Shown here piece by piece: positions 15,743 through 23,804 of a stretch of DNA of 32,974 nucleotides. The position numbers were made by a program, and so were the translations under genes. How positions within the stretch are numbered: the first letter of the stretch is position 1; every line of letters begins with the position of its first letter. The notes under the pieces were generated by a model. The model saw only the letters and a program-made list of their open reading frames with translations, was not told the DNA's origin and searched no databases. Source of the DNA: Acidobacteriota bacterium (GTDB taxonomy: Bacteria > Acidobacteriota > Terriglobia > Bryobacterales > Bryobacteraceae); NCBI GenBank assembly GCA_016871155.1, contig VFZO01000042.1, forward strand, positions 1 to 32,974, given 5' to 3'.

Positions 15743-16811
15743 CGCGAAGTTTGTGGTCGAACACCGCACCCTCCGGCAATTCGCGCAGGACTTGCTGGAG
15801 GCAGGCGGTGTTGCAACGGCAAGGGCGTCGCTCGTGGCCGATAATCTGATCTTTGGCAACTTGCGCGGCGTGGACTCGCATGGAATGCAGTTGTTGCCCG
15901 CCTATATCGAGCACCTGGAACAGGGACTCATGCTCGGTAATGAGGACGGACACGTGTTGAGCGAGCAGGGCGCAACGGTTCTCTACGACGCCGCCAACGG
16001 GATGGGCGCCGTAACGGCCGATCACTGCTGTCAGCATGTTATCCGCCTGGCCAAGTTGCACGGCATCGCCTTCGCCGTCGCGCGCAACGCCAATCATTTC
16101 GGCGCGGCTGCATTCTGGGCGCGCCGCATGTCAAACGAGGGGTTGCTGGGCCTGGCATTTTGCAACGCATCGCCCATCGTGCCCCCGGCGCAATCGAAAG
16201 AGGCGCGTCTCGGCACCAACCCGATCTGCATGGCGGTTCCTGGCCCTCCGGATACCAGTTGGCTGCTCGACATGGCGACGACCACGGTCGCCGCCAACCG
16301 GATTTTCAAGGCCTATCATAATCGCGAACCGGAGATCCCGGCCGGCTGGGCAATGGACAAGGACGGCCGCCCCACGACAAGTACCGATGAGGCGTTTCAC
16401 GGCCTCATTTCGCCTCTCGGCGGATACAAGGGCACCGGCCTAGCGGCGATGGTCGAGATCCTAAGCGCCGTTCTGGGCGGCGGAGCGATGAGCATCGAGG
16501 TTGGCGGCCTTCGCATCAAGGACCGGCCCATGGGTGTGAGCCATTCCTTCCTAGCCATCAATCCGGACGGTTTTCTTCCTCCCGCCGAATTCGGCCTGCG
16601 CATGGACCGGCTAACGAACTACCTCCATTCGGCGGCACCGGGCGCGGGCTACCGCGAGGTGCTCATCGCCGGCGAACCGGAGGCTCGTATGGAAAAAAAC
16701 AGGGCGCAAACCGGCATTCCGCTCGGCCCCGGCGAATGGCGCCGCCTGGTGGAATGGGCGGAAAAATATGGCGTCAAGGCGCCGCGCTACAATACCGAAG
16801 AACATGGCTGA
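15735..16811 (+). CDS. Ldh_2-family NAD(P)-dependent dehydrogenase (malate/L-lactate type)
   Basis: The product has 358 residues from the ATG at 15735, eight bases inside the GAF gene; the long upstream frame is a shadow of that gene. Ldh_2 marks: GNLRGVDSHGMQLLPAYI (41-58), YDAANGMGAVTA, VARNANHFGAAAFWAR (115-130), LAFCNASPIVPP, LGTNPICMAVPGP, and SPLGGYKGTGLAAMVEILS. Relatives include ureidoglycolate, 2,3-diketogulonate, sulfolactate and malate dehydrogenases, all reducing 2-oxo acids or the reverse. The neighbours (SDR, sugar-binding protein) favour a sugar-acid or hydroxyacid substrate. The end of the gene overlaps xseB by eight bases, so a catabolic enzyme is translationally coupled to a DNA-repair subunit. 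Confidence 0.9.
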   Translation: MADAKFVVEHRTLRQFAQDLLEAGGVATARASLVADNLIFGNLRGVDSHGMQLLPAYIEHLEQGLMLGNEDGHVLSEQGATVLYDAANGMGAVTADHCCQHVIRLAKLHGIAFAVARNANHFGAAAFWARRMSNEGLLGLAFCNASPIVPPAQSKEARLGTNPICMAVPGPPDTSWLLDMATTTVAANRIFKAYHNREPEIPAGWAMDKDGRPTTSTDEAFHGLISPLGGYKGTGLAAMVEILSAVLGGGAMSIEVGGLRIKDRPMGVSHSFLAINPDGFLPPAEFGLRMDRLTNYLHSAAPGAGYREVLIAGEPEARMEKNRAQTGIPLGPGEWRRLVEWAEKYGVKAPRYNTEEHG

Positions 16812-17040
16812 AGATACGGATTGGAGTTTTGAGAAGGGATTGGCCGACCTCGAGTCTGTAGTGAAGGAACTGGAATCGGCAGACCTGCCTCTGGAGCGCG
16901 CCATCCAGGTATTCGAGCGTGGGGTGTCGTTAAGCGATCGCTGCCGGAAAGAACTCGACGATGCCGAAACCCGCGTGGAAGTACTTATGAAGCGCGGCGA
17001 CAAACTGGAAGCCGAGCCGTTCGAAGCTGCGAAGGAATGA
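16804..17040 (+). CDS. xseB: exodeoxyribonuclease VII small subunit
   Basis: The product has 78 residues from the ATG at 16804. Family pattern: WSFEKGLADLESVVKELE, then LPLERAIQVFERGVSLSDRC and a coiled tail ETRVEVLM. XseB binds the large subunit XseA to form exonuclease VII, which degrades single-stranded DNA. xseA is not in the window. The gene overlaps ispA by four bases (ATGA), the arrangement found in many bacteria. Confidence 0.93.
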   Translation: MAEDTDWSFEKGLADLESVVKELESADLPLERAIQVFERGVSLSDRCRKELDDAETRVEVLMKRGDKLEAEPFEAAKE

Positions 17041-17921
17041 ACCTCAAAGAGTATTTGGCCGCGCGCATTGAGCGCGTGGAACGGGCGCTGGAACGCTGGG
17101 TGCCGCCCGAGACGATGGCCCCGGAGACGATTCACCGGGCAATGCGCTACAGCCTGTTTGCCGGCGGCAAACGGATCAGGCCGGTTCTTTGCATCGGCGC
17201 CGCCGAGGCCTTAGGCCGGACGCCGGAGGGTATTGAGGACGCGGCTTGCACGCTGGAGATGATCCACACGTACTCGCTGATTCACGACGATCTGCCAGCG
17301 CTTGATAACGATGAACTTCGCCGTGGGAGGCCTACCAATCACGTCGTGTTCGGTGAGGCGATGGCCATCCTCGCCGGAGACTCTCTGCTAACACTTGCGT
17401 TTGAGGTGCTCGGCAAACTGCCGCACGCATCCGACGGAACAAAGGCCAAGCTGGTTATCGAACTCGCAACGGCGTCAGGCACGGCGGGTGGAATGATCGG
17501 TGGCCAGGTGCACGACATGGAAGGCGAGGGCAGGCCGCCAACGGCGGAGCTGCTTGAGGCCATTCACCGCGCGAAAACCGGCGCGCTTTTGCGCGGGAGC
17601 GTGCGGATGGGAGCTATCTATGCCGGCGCGTCGCCGGAGCAGCTACAGGCATTGAGCGATTTTGGAACGCACGTCGGCCTCGCGTTTCAAATTGTCGACG
17701 ACATCCTGGATGTAGAGGAGTCTTCCGAAACGCTGGGCAAGACGGCCGGTAAGGATCAGGCGCAGCGGAAGATTACATTTCCCGCAGTCTACGGATTGAC
17801 CCGTTCGAAAATCATGGCCGAAAGCGAGAGACTCGCGGCCCTCGAAGCGCTCACCCCGTTTGGCCCCGGGGCCGATCCGCTTCGCGCGCTCGCGGACTAC
17901 GTGGTGAAGCGTAAGGCATGA
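17037..17921 (+). CDS. ispA: trans-polyprenyl diphosphate synthase (farnesyl/geranylgeranyl type)
   Basis: The product has 294 residues, starting at the ATG that overlaps the xseB stop. The enzyme condenses isopentenyl diphosphate with allylic diphosphates in the cytoplasm. Visible motifs: GGKRIRP (43-49), the first aspartate-rich motif DDLPALD at 84-90 followed by NDELRRGRPT, GALLRGSV, and the second aspartate-rich motif DDILD at 221-225. The form and length fit short-chain synthases. The two residues inserted in the first motif are the bacterial FPP-synthase type, but a geranylgeranyl product cannot be excluded. It is coupled by ATGA to tlyA. The xseB-ispA-tlyA-nadK order is a common bacterial cluster, here without dxs between ispA and tlyA. 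Confidence 0.92.
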   Translation: MNLKEYLAARIERVERALERWVPPETMAPETIHRAMRYSLFAGGKRIRPVLCIGAAEALGRTPEGIEDAACTLEMIHTYSLIHDDLPALDNDELRRGRPTNHVVFGEAMAILAGDSLLTLAFEVLGKLPHASDGTKAKLVIELATASGTAGGMIGGQVHDMEGEGRPPTAELLEAIHRAKTGALLRGSVRMGAIYAGASPEQLQALSDFGTHVGLAFQIVDDILDVEESSETLGKTAGKDQAQRKITFPAVYGLTRSKIMAESERLAALEALTPFGPGADPLRALADYVVKRKA

Positions 17922-18649
17922 AGACCGTCCGGCAGCGATTGGACCAATTGCTCGTCGATCGAGGATTGGCCGAGTCGCGGGAGAAAGCGAAAGCGTTGAT
18001 TCTGGCCGGGCAGGTCATGGTGGACGGTCAACGTTCCGGCAAAGCGGGCAAGGAGATCCCAGCCGATTCCACAGTCGCCCTGCTAGCGCCGCCGCCTTAC
18101 GTGAGCAGAGGTGGCCTCAAATTGGCCAAGGCGCTCGACGAATTTTTGATCGATCCGCGCGGCTGGACCTGCCTGGACGTCGGCTCCTCGACTGGGGGAT
18201 TCACCGACTGCCTGCTGCAGCGCGGAGCGGAGCGCGTCTTTGCCTTCGACGTGGGAACGGGCCAGCTCGATTGGAAATTGCGAACCGATCCGCGGGTGAT
18301 CTCCCGTGAAGGAGTCAACGCCCGGTTCCTCAAGCCTGAGGATACGGGCCAACCCGTGCGCCTGATTGTTTGCGACGTGAGCTTCATATCCGTCACGCTC
18401 ATAATTCCCGTGCTGCCACCGCTGCTAGAACCGGAAGGGGAGATGGTCATCCTGGTAAAGCCGCAGTTCGAAGTCGGACGTGACCAGGTAGGGAAAGGCG
18501 GCATCGTCCGCGATCCCGAACTGCATCAACAGGCCATCGACCGCGTGGCGTCCGGAGCGCGTGCGATCGGATTTTCGGTACAGTGGACCGATAGTCCCAT
18601 CCTCGGAGCGGAGGGCAACAGAGAATTTCTCCTGCATGCAAGACGTTAA
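17918..18649 (+). CDS. tlyA: TlyA-family rRNA 2'-O-methyltransferase
   Basis: The product has 243 residues; the ATG overlaps the ispA stop. The N-terminal S4 RNA-binding domain covers about residues 5-60 (RLDQLLVDRGLAESREKAKA), and the linking motif YVSRGGLKLAKALD is typical of TlyA. The FtsJ-like Rossmann fold has the SAM loop LDVGSSTGGFTDCLL (86-100), FDVGTGQLDWKLR, DVSFISV and LVKPQFE. Known members methylate ribose 2'-OH groups in 16S and sometimes 23S rRNA; the old name 'hemolysin' is misleading. The end overlaps nadK by fourteen bases. Confidence 0.93.
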   Translation: MKTVRQRLDQLLVDRGLAESREKAKALILAGQVMVDGQRSGKAGKEIPADSTVALLAPPPYVSRGGLKLAKALDEFLIDPRGWTCLDVGSSTGGFTDCLLQRGAERVFAFDVGTGQLDWKLRTDPRVISREGVNARFLKPEDTGQPVRLIVCDVSFISVTLIIPVLPPLLEPEGEMVILVKPQFEVGRDQVGKGGIVRDPELHQQAIDRVASGARAIGFSVQWTDSPILGAEGNREFLLHARR

Positions 18650-19499
18650 GACCATAGGCATCATCTCGAAACCGAACAGCGAGGCCGCGCCAAGCGTCTT
18701 GGCCGGTCTGCTCGAATGGCTCGCAGCACGATCTATCGCTGTGCGCCTGGATGCCGTCTCAGCCCATTATCTGAATCGCACCGATGGTATCGACCGGGAG
18801 CACGTTCCGGACGGCACTCAACTCGTGATTGTGCTCGGCGGCGACGGAACATTACTGTCTGCAGCGCGCGCCATCGCCGGCCGCGACATTCCGCTTTTCG
18901 CCGTGAACCTTGGCTCTCTGGGTTTTCTCACTGCCATCACCCAGGACCAGCTGTACCCGGAACTGGAACGCACTTTGCGCGGCGAGCACCGGATCGGGCT
19001 GCGCCGGATGCTGCGCTGCGAACTGATGCGCGGTGACGTGCGCATCGCCGGCTACGATGCACTCAACGACGTCGTCCTGACGAAAGCCGCGCTGGCCCGA
19101 ATCGTCGACCTGGAAGCCTACTGGAACAACCACTTTATCGGCAACTACAAAGCCGACGGGCTGATCATTTCGACACCCACCGGCTCAACTGCGTACTCGC
19201 TGGCCGCCGGCGGCCCCATCATTTTTCCCCAGGTAGAAGCGCTGACCTTGACACCCATCTGCCCGCATATGCTCACCAATCGTCCGGTCCTTGTGCCGGA
19301 CACCGGCGAAATCACAGTCTGGGCGCGGAGCGAGGACGAGGAGACGTTTCTCACCGTCGACGGCCAAGTAGGCCAGCCGCTGCGTCAGGGCGACCGGGTA
19401 ATTTGCCGCCGCTCCGGCTTCACTCTTCAACTTGTGCGCCCGCCGCGAATGCTGTTCTTCGATGTCCTGCGCCAAAAACTTAAGTGGGGAGAACGTTAA
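18636..19499 (+). CDS. nadK: NAD kinase
   Basis: The product has 287 residues from the ATG at 18636 (MQDVKTIGIISKPN), inside the last 14 bases of tlyA; the longer frame to 18561 would extend too far into tlyA. It makes NADP from NAD and ATP or polyphosphate. Key motifs: LGGDGTLLSAAR with GGDGT at 68-72, NLGSLGFLTAI (91-101), the NE-type variant DALNDVVLTKAALARIVDL, ADGLIISTPTGSTAYSLAAGGPII, and CPHMLTNRPVLVP. All the family's functional blocks are present. The gene is followed after five bases by the symporter gene. Confidence 0.95.
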   Translation: MQDVKTIGIISKPNSEAAPSVLAGLLEWLAARSIAVRLDAVSAHYLNRTDGIDREHVPDGTQLVIVLGGDGTLLSAARAIAGRDIPLFAVNLGSLGFLTAITQDQLYPELERTLRGEHRIGLRRMLRCELMRGDVRIAGYDALNDVVLTKAALARIVDLEAYWNNHFIGNYKADGLIISTPTGSTAYSLAAGGPIIFPQVEALTLTPICPHMLTNRPVLVPDTGEITVWARSEDEETFLTVDGQVGQPLRQGDRVICRRSGFTLQLVRPPRMLFFDVLRQKLKWGER

Positions 19500-19504
19500 G
19501 AACA

Positions 19505-20749
19505 ATGAAACGCAATTCCGCGACGGTCTGGATCTTCGTTGCCATGGCCGCAGGCATTCTGCTGGGCCACTTGAATCCCGAAATTGCCAAAACGCTGGAG
19601 CCGGTCAGCCACATCTTTCTGAAGCTGATCAAGAGCATCATCGCACCGCTGTTGTTCGCCACTCTGGTCTACGGCATCGCCGCGTCCGGGAACGTGAAGA
19701 CGATGGGCCGCATTGGCGGCAAGGCGATTCTGTACTTTGAAATAGCCACGACAATCGCCCTGTTCATCGGACTGTTCGCCGTGAATTGGATTAAGCCGGG
19801 CGTCTCGCAAACCCAAACGCAAGCGGTGGAACAAACGGCACCCGCAAAACCTGTGGTCGAAGTGAAAAAGCAGCCAACGGCGGGCGAAATTCTCGAGCAT
19901 ACCTTTCCCTCGAGCGTGATCGATGCCATGGCGAGGGGCGATGTTCTTCAACTCGTGGTGTTCTGCTTCCTCTTCGGCGCAGCCTGCACGGCCATTGGCG
20001 ATAAGGCCAAGCCGGTGATTGAATGGTGCGAATCTCTGGCCGAGATCATGTTCCAGTACACCCGATACGTCATGATGCTGGCGCCCTTGGGCGTGGGCGC
20101 CGCCATAGCGGTGACGGTCGGCACCTACGGCTTGTCGTCGCTCAACAAACTCGGCCTGCTGCTGCTCACGATGTATGCCGCGCTTATCGTCTTCGTGGTG
20201 GTGGTCTTCGGCGCTGTAATCCTGATTTGCCGCATTCCCCTTGGACGATTCATCGACGCGGCGAAGGAGCCGTGGCTCATCGCATTCTCCACGGCCTCGA
20301 GCGAAGCGGCCCTGCCCAAGGCACTGGAGAACATGGAAAAGTTCGGCGTGCCGAAGCACATCGTCAGCTTTGTGCTGCCCACCGGCTACAGCTTCAATCT
20401 CGACGGCACAACGCTCTACCTCTCCGGCGCCTCGATATTCTGTGCCCAGGTCGCGGGTATTGAGCTGACATTTGGGCAGCAGGTGCTCATGATGCTCTCG
20501 CTGATGCTGACCAGTAAAGGCGTAGCCGGCGTGCCGCGTGCATCGCTCGTCATTCTCACCGGGACCCTCACCACTTTCGCGATTCCGCAGATGGGCATCA
20601 CGCTCATCCTCGGCATCGACGCCGTCTTGGATATGGCCCGCACATCGGTCAACGTGCTTGGAAACTGCCTGGCCAGCGCCGTCGTCGCGCGCTGGGAGGG
20701 CGTGGACCTAAGCAAAGCCCCGGCCCTAGAAGAGAGCCGGGGCCACTGA
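19505..20749 (+). CDS. dicarboxylate/amino acid:cation symporter (DAACS family)
   Basis: The product has 414 residues from the ATG at 19505, with GGGGAGAA about ten bases upstream; the longer frame to 19484 lies in nadK. The family is unmistakable: IKSIIAPLLFATLVYGIA, AFSTASSEAALPKALENMEKFGVP (HP1-like re-entrant loop with the serine-rich tip), FVLPTGYSFNLDGTTLYL, and SKGVAGVPRASLVIL (HP2). Such carriers (GltP/DctA type) import glutamate, aspartate or C4-dicarboxylates with sodium or protons. A hydrophilic stretch near residues 98-128 (QTQTQAVEQTAPAKPVVEVK) forms an extended loop that is longer than usual in this part. The gene closes the co-directional series and ends in a hairpin shared with the convergent aldolase gene. 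Confidence 0.92.
   Translation: MKRNSATVWIFVAMAAGILLGHLNPEIAKTLEPVSHIFLKLIKSIIAPLLFATLVYGIAASGNVKTMGRIGGKAILYFEIATTIALFIGLFAVNWIKPGVSQTQTQAVEQTAPAKPVVEVKKQPTAGEILEHTFPSSVIDAMARGDVLQLVVFCFLFGAACTAIGDKAKPVIEWCESLAEIMFQYTRYVMMLAPLGVGAAIAVTVGTYGLSSLNKLGLLLLTMYAALIVFVVVVFGAVILICRIPLGRFIDAAKEPWLIAFSTASSEAALPKALENMEKFGVPKHIVSFVLPTGYSFNLDGTTLYLSGASIFCAQVAGIELTFGQQVLMMLSLMLTSKGVAGVPRASLVILTGTLTTFAIPQMGITLILGIDAVLDMARTSVNVLGNCLASAVVARWEGVDLSKAPALEESRGH
20717..20743. terminator. GC-rich hairpin between convergent symporter and aldolase genes
   Basis: GCCCCGGC (20717-20724) pairs with GCCGGGGC (20736-20743) across an 11-base loop, within the last codons of the symporter gene. On the minus strand the stem is followed by TTTGCTT, so it fits best as a terminator for the aldolase operon, and possibly for both sides. 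Confidence 0.55.
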
Positions 20750-20763
20750 AATAGAACGTGAAC

Positions 20764-21759
20764 CTATCCGAGCTTAGCGAAAATTGAATGCGCGGGTTTT
20801 AGCGACTCGTTCACCGCGTTGATGTTCTTGACGCCTTCGGTGGAAAGCCAGTCTTCCAACGCCTTCACGCCACTCTTGCCGTACACCGGAATGCCTTCCT
20901 TCCAGGTTGCCCGGCCGCACAGGACACCATTGAAGTCCGTGCCGGCTTCGGCGGCCATCCGCAGGCTCTCGTTGAACTGTGCGTTCGACACACCAGCGCT
21001 CAGGTAGATGAACGGCTTCTTCGCAACGGCGGCGGCCTTACGATACAGGTCTAGTGCCTCTTCGCGGCTCTGCGCCTTCTCGCCCTTGTACACGGAGCTG
21101 CCTTCCACGTAGTCGGCGTTCACCGGTACTTCCACTTTCAGCACGTCCACCTTGTAGTAAGGCTTCGAGAACTCTTCCATGCTCTTGATTACGACTTCGG
21201 GCTTGATCTTGGCGAACGCAACGCCCTTCTCGTCGCCGCCCTTCGGGTCGTAGCCAACGAACTCCAGGAAGAACGGAATTTGATTGTCCTCGCACTCGCT
21301 GCCGATTCGCTCCACGAAGGCGTGCTTGATGTCATTCACGCCCGGCTCGTCGAACGGCGAGTAGTAGATCAGGATCTTAACAGCATCGCCGCCCATGTCG
21401 ACGATTCGCTTCACCGAGACGTGCGGTAGAAGATCGGGCAAGCGGCCCGGCTGGGTGTTGTCATAGCCGGATGCTTCATAGGCCAGCAGCAGGCCCGCGT
21501 TCTTGGCGCGCGCCGCCGCGGCGGGCAGACCATACTCGGGATCGAGCAAAATCGCCGAAGCGTGAGGTGTAAGAACCTTCACGACGGCGATCTTGAACTC
21601 TTCCATCATTTCATTGGTGACTTCACCGGCCGGAATTCCTTTCGCGGCGGCGATGGACTTCTGTAAGCTGCCACGCTGATCCATGGCGGCGGCGGCGATC
21701 ACACCGCGACTGTCGGCAAGCGCCGTAAGGTGCTTGCGTTTTCCTGCTGAGAGGCTCAT
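20764..21759 (-). CDS. LacD-like class I tagatose-1,6-/fructose-bisphosphate aldolase
   Basis: The product has 331 residues; its ATG at 21759 overlaps the ribF stop (ATGA). The sequence follows the LacD family: IAAAAMDQRGSLQ near residue 21-33, SAILLDPEYGLPAA (68-81), LLAYEASGYD, GGDAVKILIYYSPFD (123-137), FFLEFVGYD, and VDVLKVEVPVN with K208 as the expected Schiff-base lysine. LacD-type enzymes cleave tagatose 1,6-bisphosphate and often fructose 1,6-bisphosphate to dihydroxyacetone phosphate and glyceraldehyde 3-phosphate. No lac/tagatose genes accompany it, so a glycolytic role is more likely here. It is the last gene of a five-gene minus-strand operon. Confidence 0.88.
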   Translation of the reverse strand: MSLSAGKRKHLTALADSRGVIAAAAMDQRGSLQKSIAAAKGIPAGEVTNEMMEEFKIAVVKVLTPHASAILLDPEYGLPAAAARAKNAGLLLAYEASGYDNTQPGRLPDLLPHVSVKRIVDMGGDAVKILIYYSPFDEPGVNDIKHAFVERIGSECEDNQIPFFLEFVGYDPKGGDEKGVAFAKIKPEVVIKSMEEFSKPYYKVDVLKVEVPVNADYVEGSSVYKGEKAQSREEALDLYRKAAAVAKKPFIYLSAGVSNAQFNESLRMAAEAGTDFNGVLCGRATWKEGIPVYGKSGVKALEDWLSTEGVKNINAVNESLKPAHSIFAKLG

Positions 21760-22739
21760 TGTGTTTTGGGGAAACTCCTGGTGGGTATCTCTGTATTACA
21801 ACGTCTCGCGAGCCGGCGATGAAACGCGTTCGCGCGGCCCACATCCAAAAGAATTTGCTGTTTCAGGGCTTCTGGCGATTCGAACTTGCGCTCCGTGCGG
21901 ACCCAGCGCAGTAGCGACACCGCGATGCGTTCGGGCGTCTCCCCATCGAACGCGCCCAACAAAAAGGTCTCAATCGTCAGACTCTCTCCATCGAACGTCG
22001 GCCGCATCCCAACGTTGGTGATCGACTCCCACTCGCGGCCGTCAGTCAGATCCCGGGTCCGCGTGATGTAGACGCCCCGCGCCGGCAGAACTTCGTTCTC
22101 CGTCTCCAGGTTCAGCGTCGGCACCGTCTGCTTTGACCCAACGCCGTGGCCCCGTATGACGCGGCCGTGTAACTCGTACGGACGCCCTAACAATCGAGCC
22201 GCATGGCCCGCCCGGCCGCTTGCGACGGCCACCCGCACGGCCGTCGATGAGATGATCGTGCCGCGCCAACGGATAGCCGGTTCGATGTGCGTGGAGAACC
22301 CAAGTTCGCGCCCGAGATTCGCTAGCAGATGAATATCACCGGCACTCCTGTGGCCGAAGCGAAAATTGTCCCCGACAACGACGGACCGCACGTCTAGCTT
22401 CCGAATCAGAATGTCCCGCACGAATTCGTCCGGCGGAACCAGCGCCAACTCCCGTGTGAACGGCAGCACCAGAATCTTCCGCATGCCGCACCGCTCCATC
22501 ACCGCGATGCGTTCACTTTGCGTGCTGATCCGCAGCGGCGCACGGTCCGGCGCCACGACCTTCGCCGGGTGCGGATCAAACGTGAGAACCGCTGGAGTCC
22601 AGCAATGAGCGCCGGCCAGCAACGCGACCTCCCGGAACAACTCCTGGTGCCCCACATGCGTCCCGTCGAAGTTTCCGATCGTCACGGTGCATGGCCCGAA
22701 CCGCCCGGCCGCCTCTTCCAGCGAACGATAGACCTGCAT
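21756..22739 (-). CDS. ribF: bifunctional riboflavin kinase / FAD synthetase
   Basis: The product has 327 residues; the ATG lies two bases after the upstream stop. The N-terminal FAD synthetase (nucleotidyltransferase) has TIGNFDGTHVGHQ (20-32), LTFDPHPAKV, VVGDNFRFGHRSAGD and ISSTAVRVAVASG. The C-terminal flavokinase starts ELHGRVIRGHGVGSKQTVPTLNLE and continues VGMRPTFDG and IETFLLGAFDGE. The flavokinase loop reads GSKQTVPTLN where many species have GRxxGFPTAN; this looks like a lineage variant, since the rest is intact. It makes FMN and FAD, needed by the flavoprotein dehydrogenase elsewhere in the window, although that link is not specific. Confidence 0.94.
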   Translation of the reverse strand: MQVYRSLEEAAGRFGPCTVTIGNFDGTHVGHQELFREVALLAGAHCWTPAVLTFDPHPAKVVAPDRAPLRISTQSERIAVMERCGMRKILVLPFTRELALVPPDEFVRDILIRKLDVRSVVVGDNFRFGHRSAGDIHLLANLGRELGFSTHIEPAIRWRGTIISSTAVRVAVASGRAGHAARLLGRPYELHGRVIRGHGVGSKQTVPTLNLETENEVLPARGVYITRTRDLTDGREWESITNVGMRPTFDGESLTIETFLLGAFDGETPERIAVSLLRWVRTERKFESPEALKQQILLDVGRANAFHRRLARRCNTEIPTRSFPKTQ

Positions 22740-22741
22740 CG

Positions 22742-23518
22742 CTACTCGTCCACCGTAACTGTCAATCCGTCATAGGCGAGGCGAACATGAGGCGGTAGGA
22801 GGCTCTCCGCCCGCTCGTGCCACAGATCGTGGCAGATGTGGGTGAAGAAAGTTCGCTTGGGCTGTAACGCTTCCACGATCCGCAAGGATTCGTCGACGGT
22901 CGAATGAGTGGGATGCGGCTTGTAGCGGAGAGCGTCGAGGAATAGCACCTCCAGCCCCTGAAGCATCTCCATCGACTCGGCCGGAATCCGGTTGTGATCC
23001 GTCAGATATGCCAACTTTCCAAACCGGAACCCGTACACCGGCATGCTGCCGTGCAGCAGCGGCACCGGAAGCACCTGCCTTCCGAACAGGTCCAAAGGCT
23101 CGCCCGTAATCTCTTCGGTCACGACCTTGGGACAGCTCGACTCCTTCTTCTCATCGTTGAAGACGTACTGGAACACCCGCCGCACAATCTGCAACGTGGC
23201 CGCGCTGCCGTAGACGGGAATCGGCCCGCTTTGCTTGAAGTTAAACGGACGCAGGTCGTCGAGCCCAAGGATATGGTCTGCGTGTCCGTGAGTCAACAGA
23301 ATGGCGTCCACGCGCGGCACCTCCGCGCGCAGCATCTGGTAGCGGAAATCCGGTGTCGTATCGATCACAACTTCCTTGCCGCCGAACCGCACCCACACCG
23401 ACGGGCGCAGTCTTTTGTCCCGGGGATCGGCCGAAGTGCAAACATGACAATCGCACCCGATCGACGGCACGCCGACCGACGTTCCGGAGCCCAGGACGGT
23501 CAGCGTCAAAGAACTCAC
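22742..23518 (-). CDS. PhnP-like MBL-fold phosphodiesterase/hydrolase
   Basis: The product has 258 residues from the GTG at 23518, overlapping the upstream stop (GTGA). The metallo-beta-lactamase fold shows LLTHGHADHILGLDDLRPFN (74-93) with the HxHxDH metal motif, a conserved DHN near YLTDHNRIP, and a late THICHDLWHE histidine. The N-terminal GCDCHVCTS (21-29) is the extra zinc-type cysteine set of PhnP-like proteins. Relatives hydrolyse cyclic phosphodiesters such as phosphoribosyl 1,2-cyclic phosphate, but no phosphonate genes are nearby, so the substrate is unknown. It is one of five genes read together from the sigma-54 activator gene downward. Confidence 0.88.
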   Translation of the reverse strand: MSSLTLTVLGSGTSVGVPSIGCDCHVCTSADPRDKRLRPSVWVRFGGKEVVIDTTPDFRYQMLRAEVPRVDAILLTHGHADHILGLDDLRPFNFKQSGPIPVYGSAATLQIVRRVFQYVFNDEKKESSCPKVVTEEITGEPLDLFGRQVLPVPLLHGSMPVYGFRFGKLAYLTDHNRIPAESMEMLQGLEVLFLDALRYKPHPTHSTVDESLRIVEALQPKRTFFTHICHDLWHERAESLLPPHVRLAYDGLTVTVDE

Positions 23519-23793
23519 GCGCCGGCGGCTTTCGAGGTCGCCTGCACGTACCGGAACCGGAGTTCGGTGAGCGAGTTCTCCAGCAGCCGCTTCTCCGGCA
23601 TTTCCAGATTGCCGTTCGTCTTCTCCAACAGCATCGCCAACATATCGATGGCATGCTGCGCCAACGGATAGTTCGGTTCCTGCTTCTCCTCTCCGAACTG
23701 CACCAGGCCCAGATGACTCTCTGCCTGCATGCGAATGCTGAAGATCAGAAACTCAAAATTCGCGGGGGGTACGGGAACGGAAGATTCGCTCAT
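23515..23793 (-). CDS. DUF1844 family protein
   Basis: The product has 92 residues from the ATG at 23793, eleven bases after the activator's stop; the longer frame to 24048 is a shadow of that gene. DUF1844 pattern: FEFLIFSIRMQAESHLGLVQFG, then YPLAQHAIDMLAMLLEKTNGNL and LLENSLTELRFRYVQAT. It is a small helical, probably cytoplasmic protein of unknown function, frequent in acidobacteria and deltaproteobacteria. It is coupled by GTGA to the PhnP-like gene. Confidence 0.85.
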   Translation of the reverse strand: MSESSVPVPPANFEFLIFSIRMQAESHLGLVQFGEEKQEPNYPLAQHAIDMLAMLLEKTNGNLEMPEKRLLENSLTELRFRYVQATSKAAGA

Positions 23794-23804
23794 TACTTCC
23801 GATT

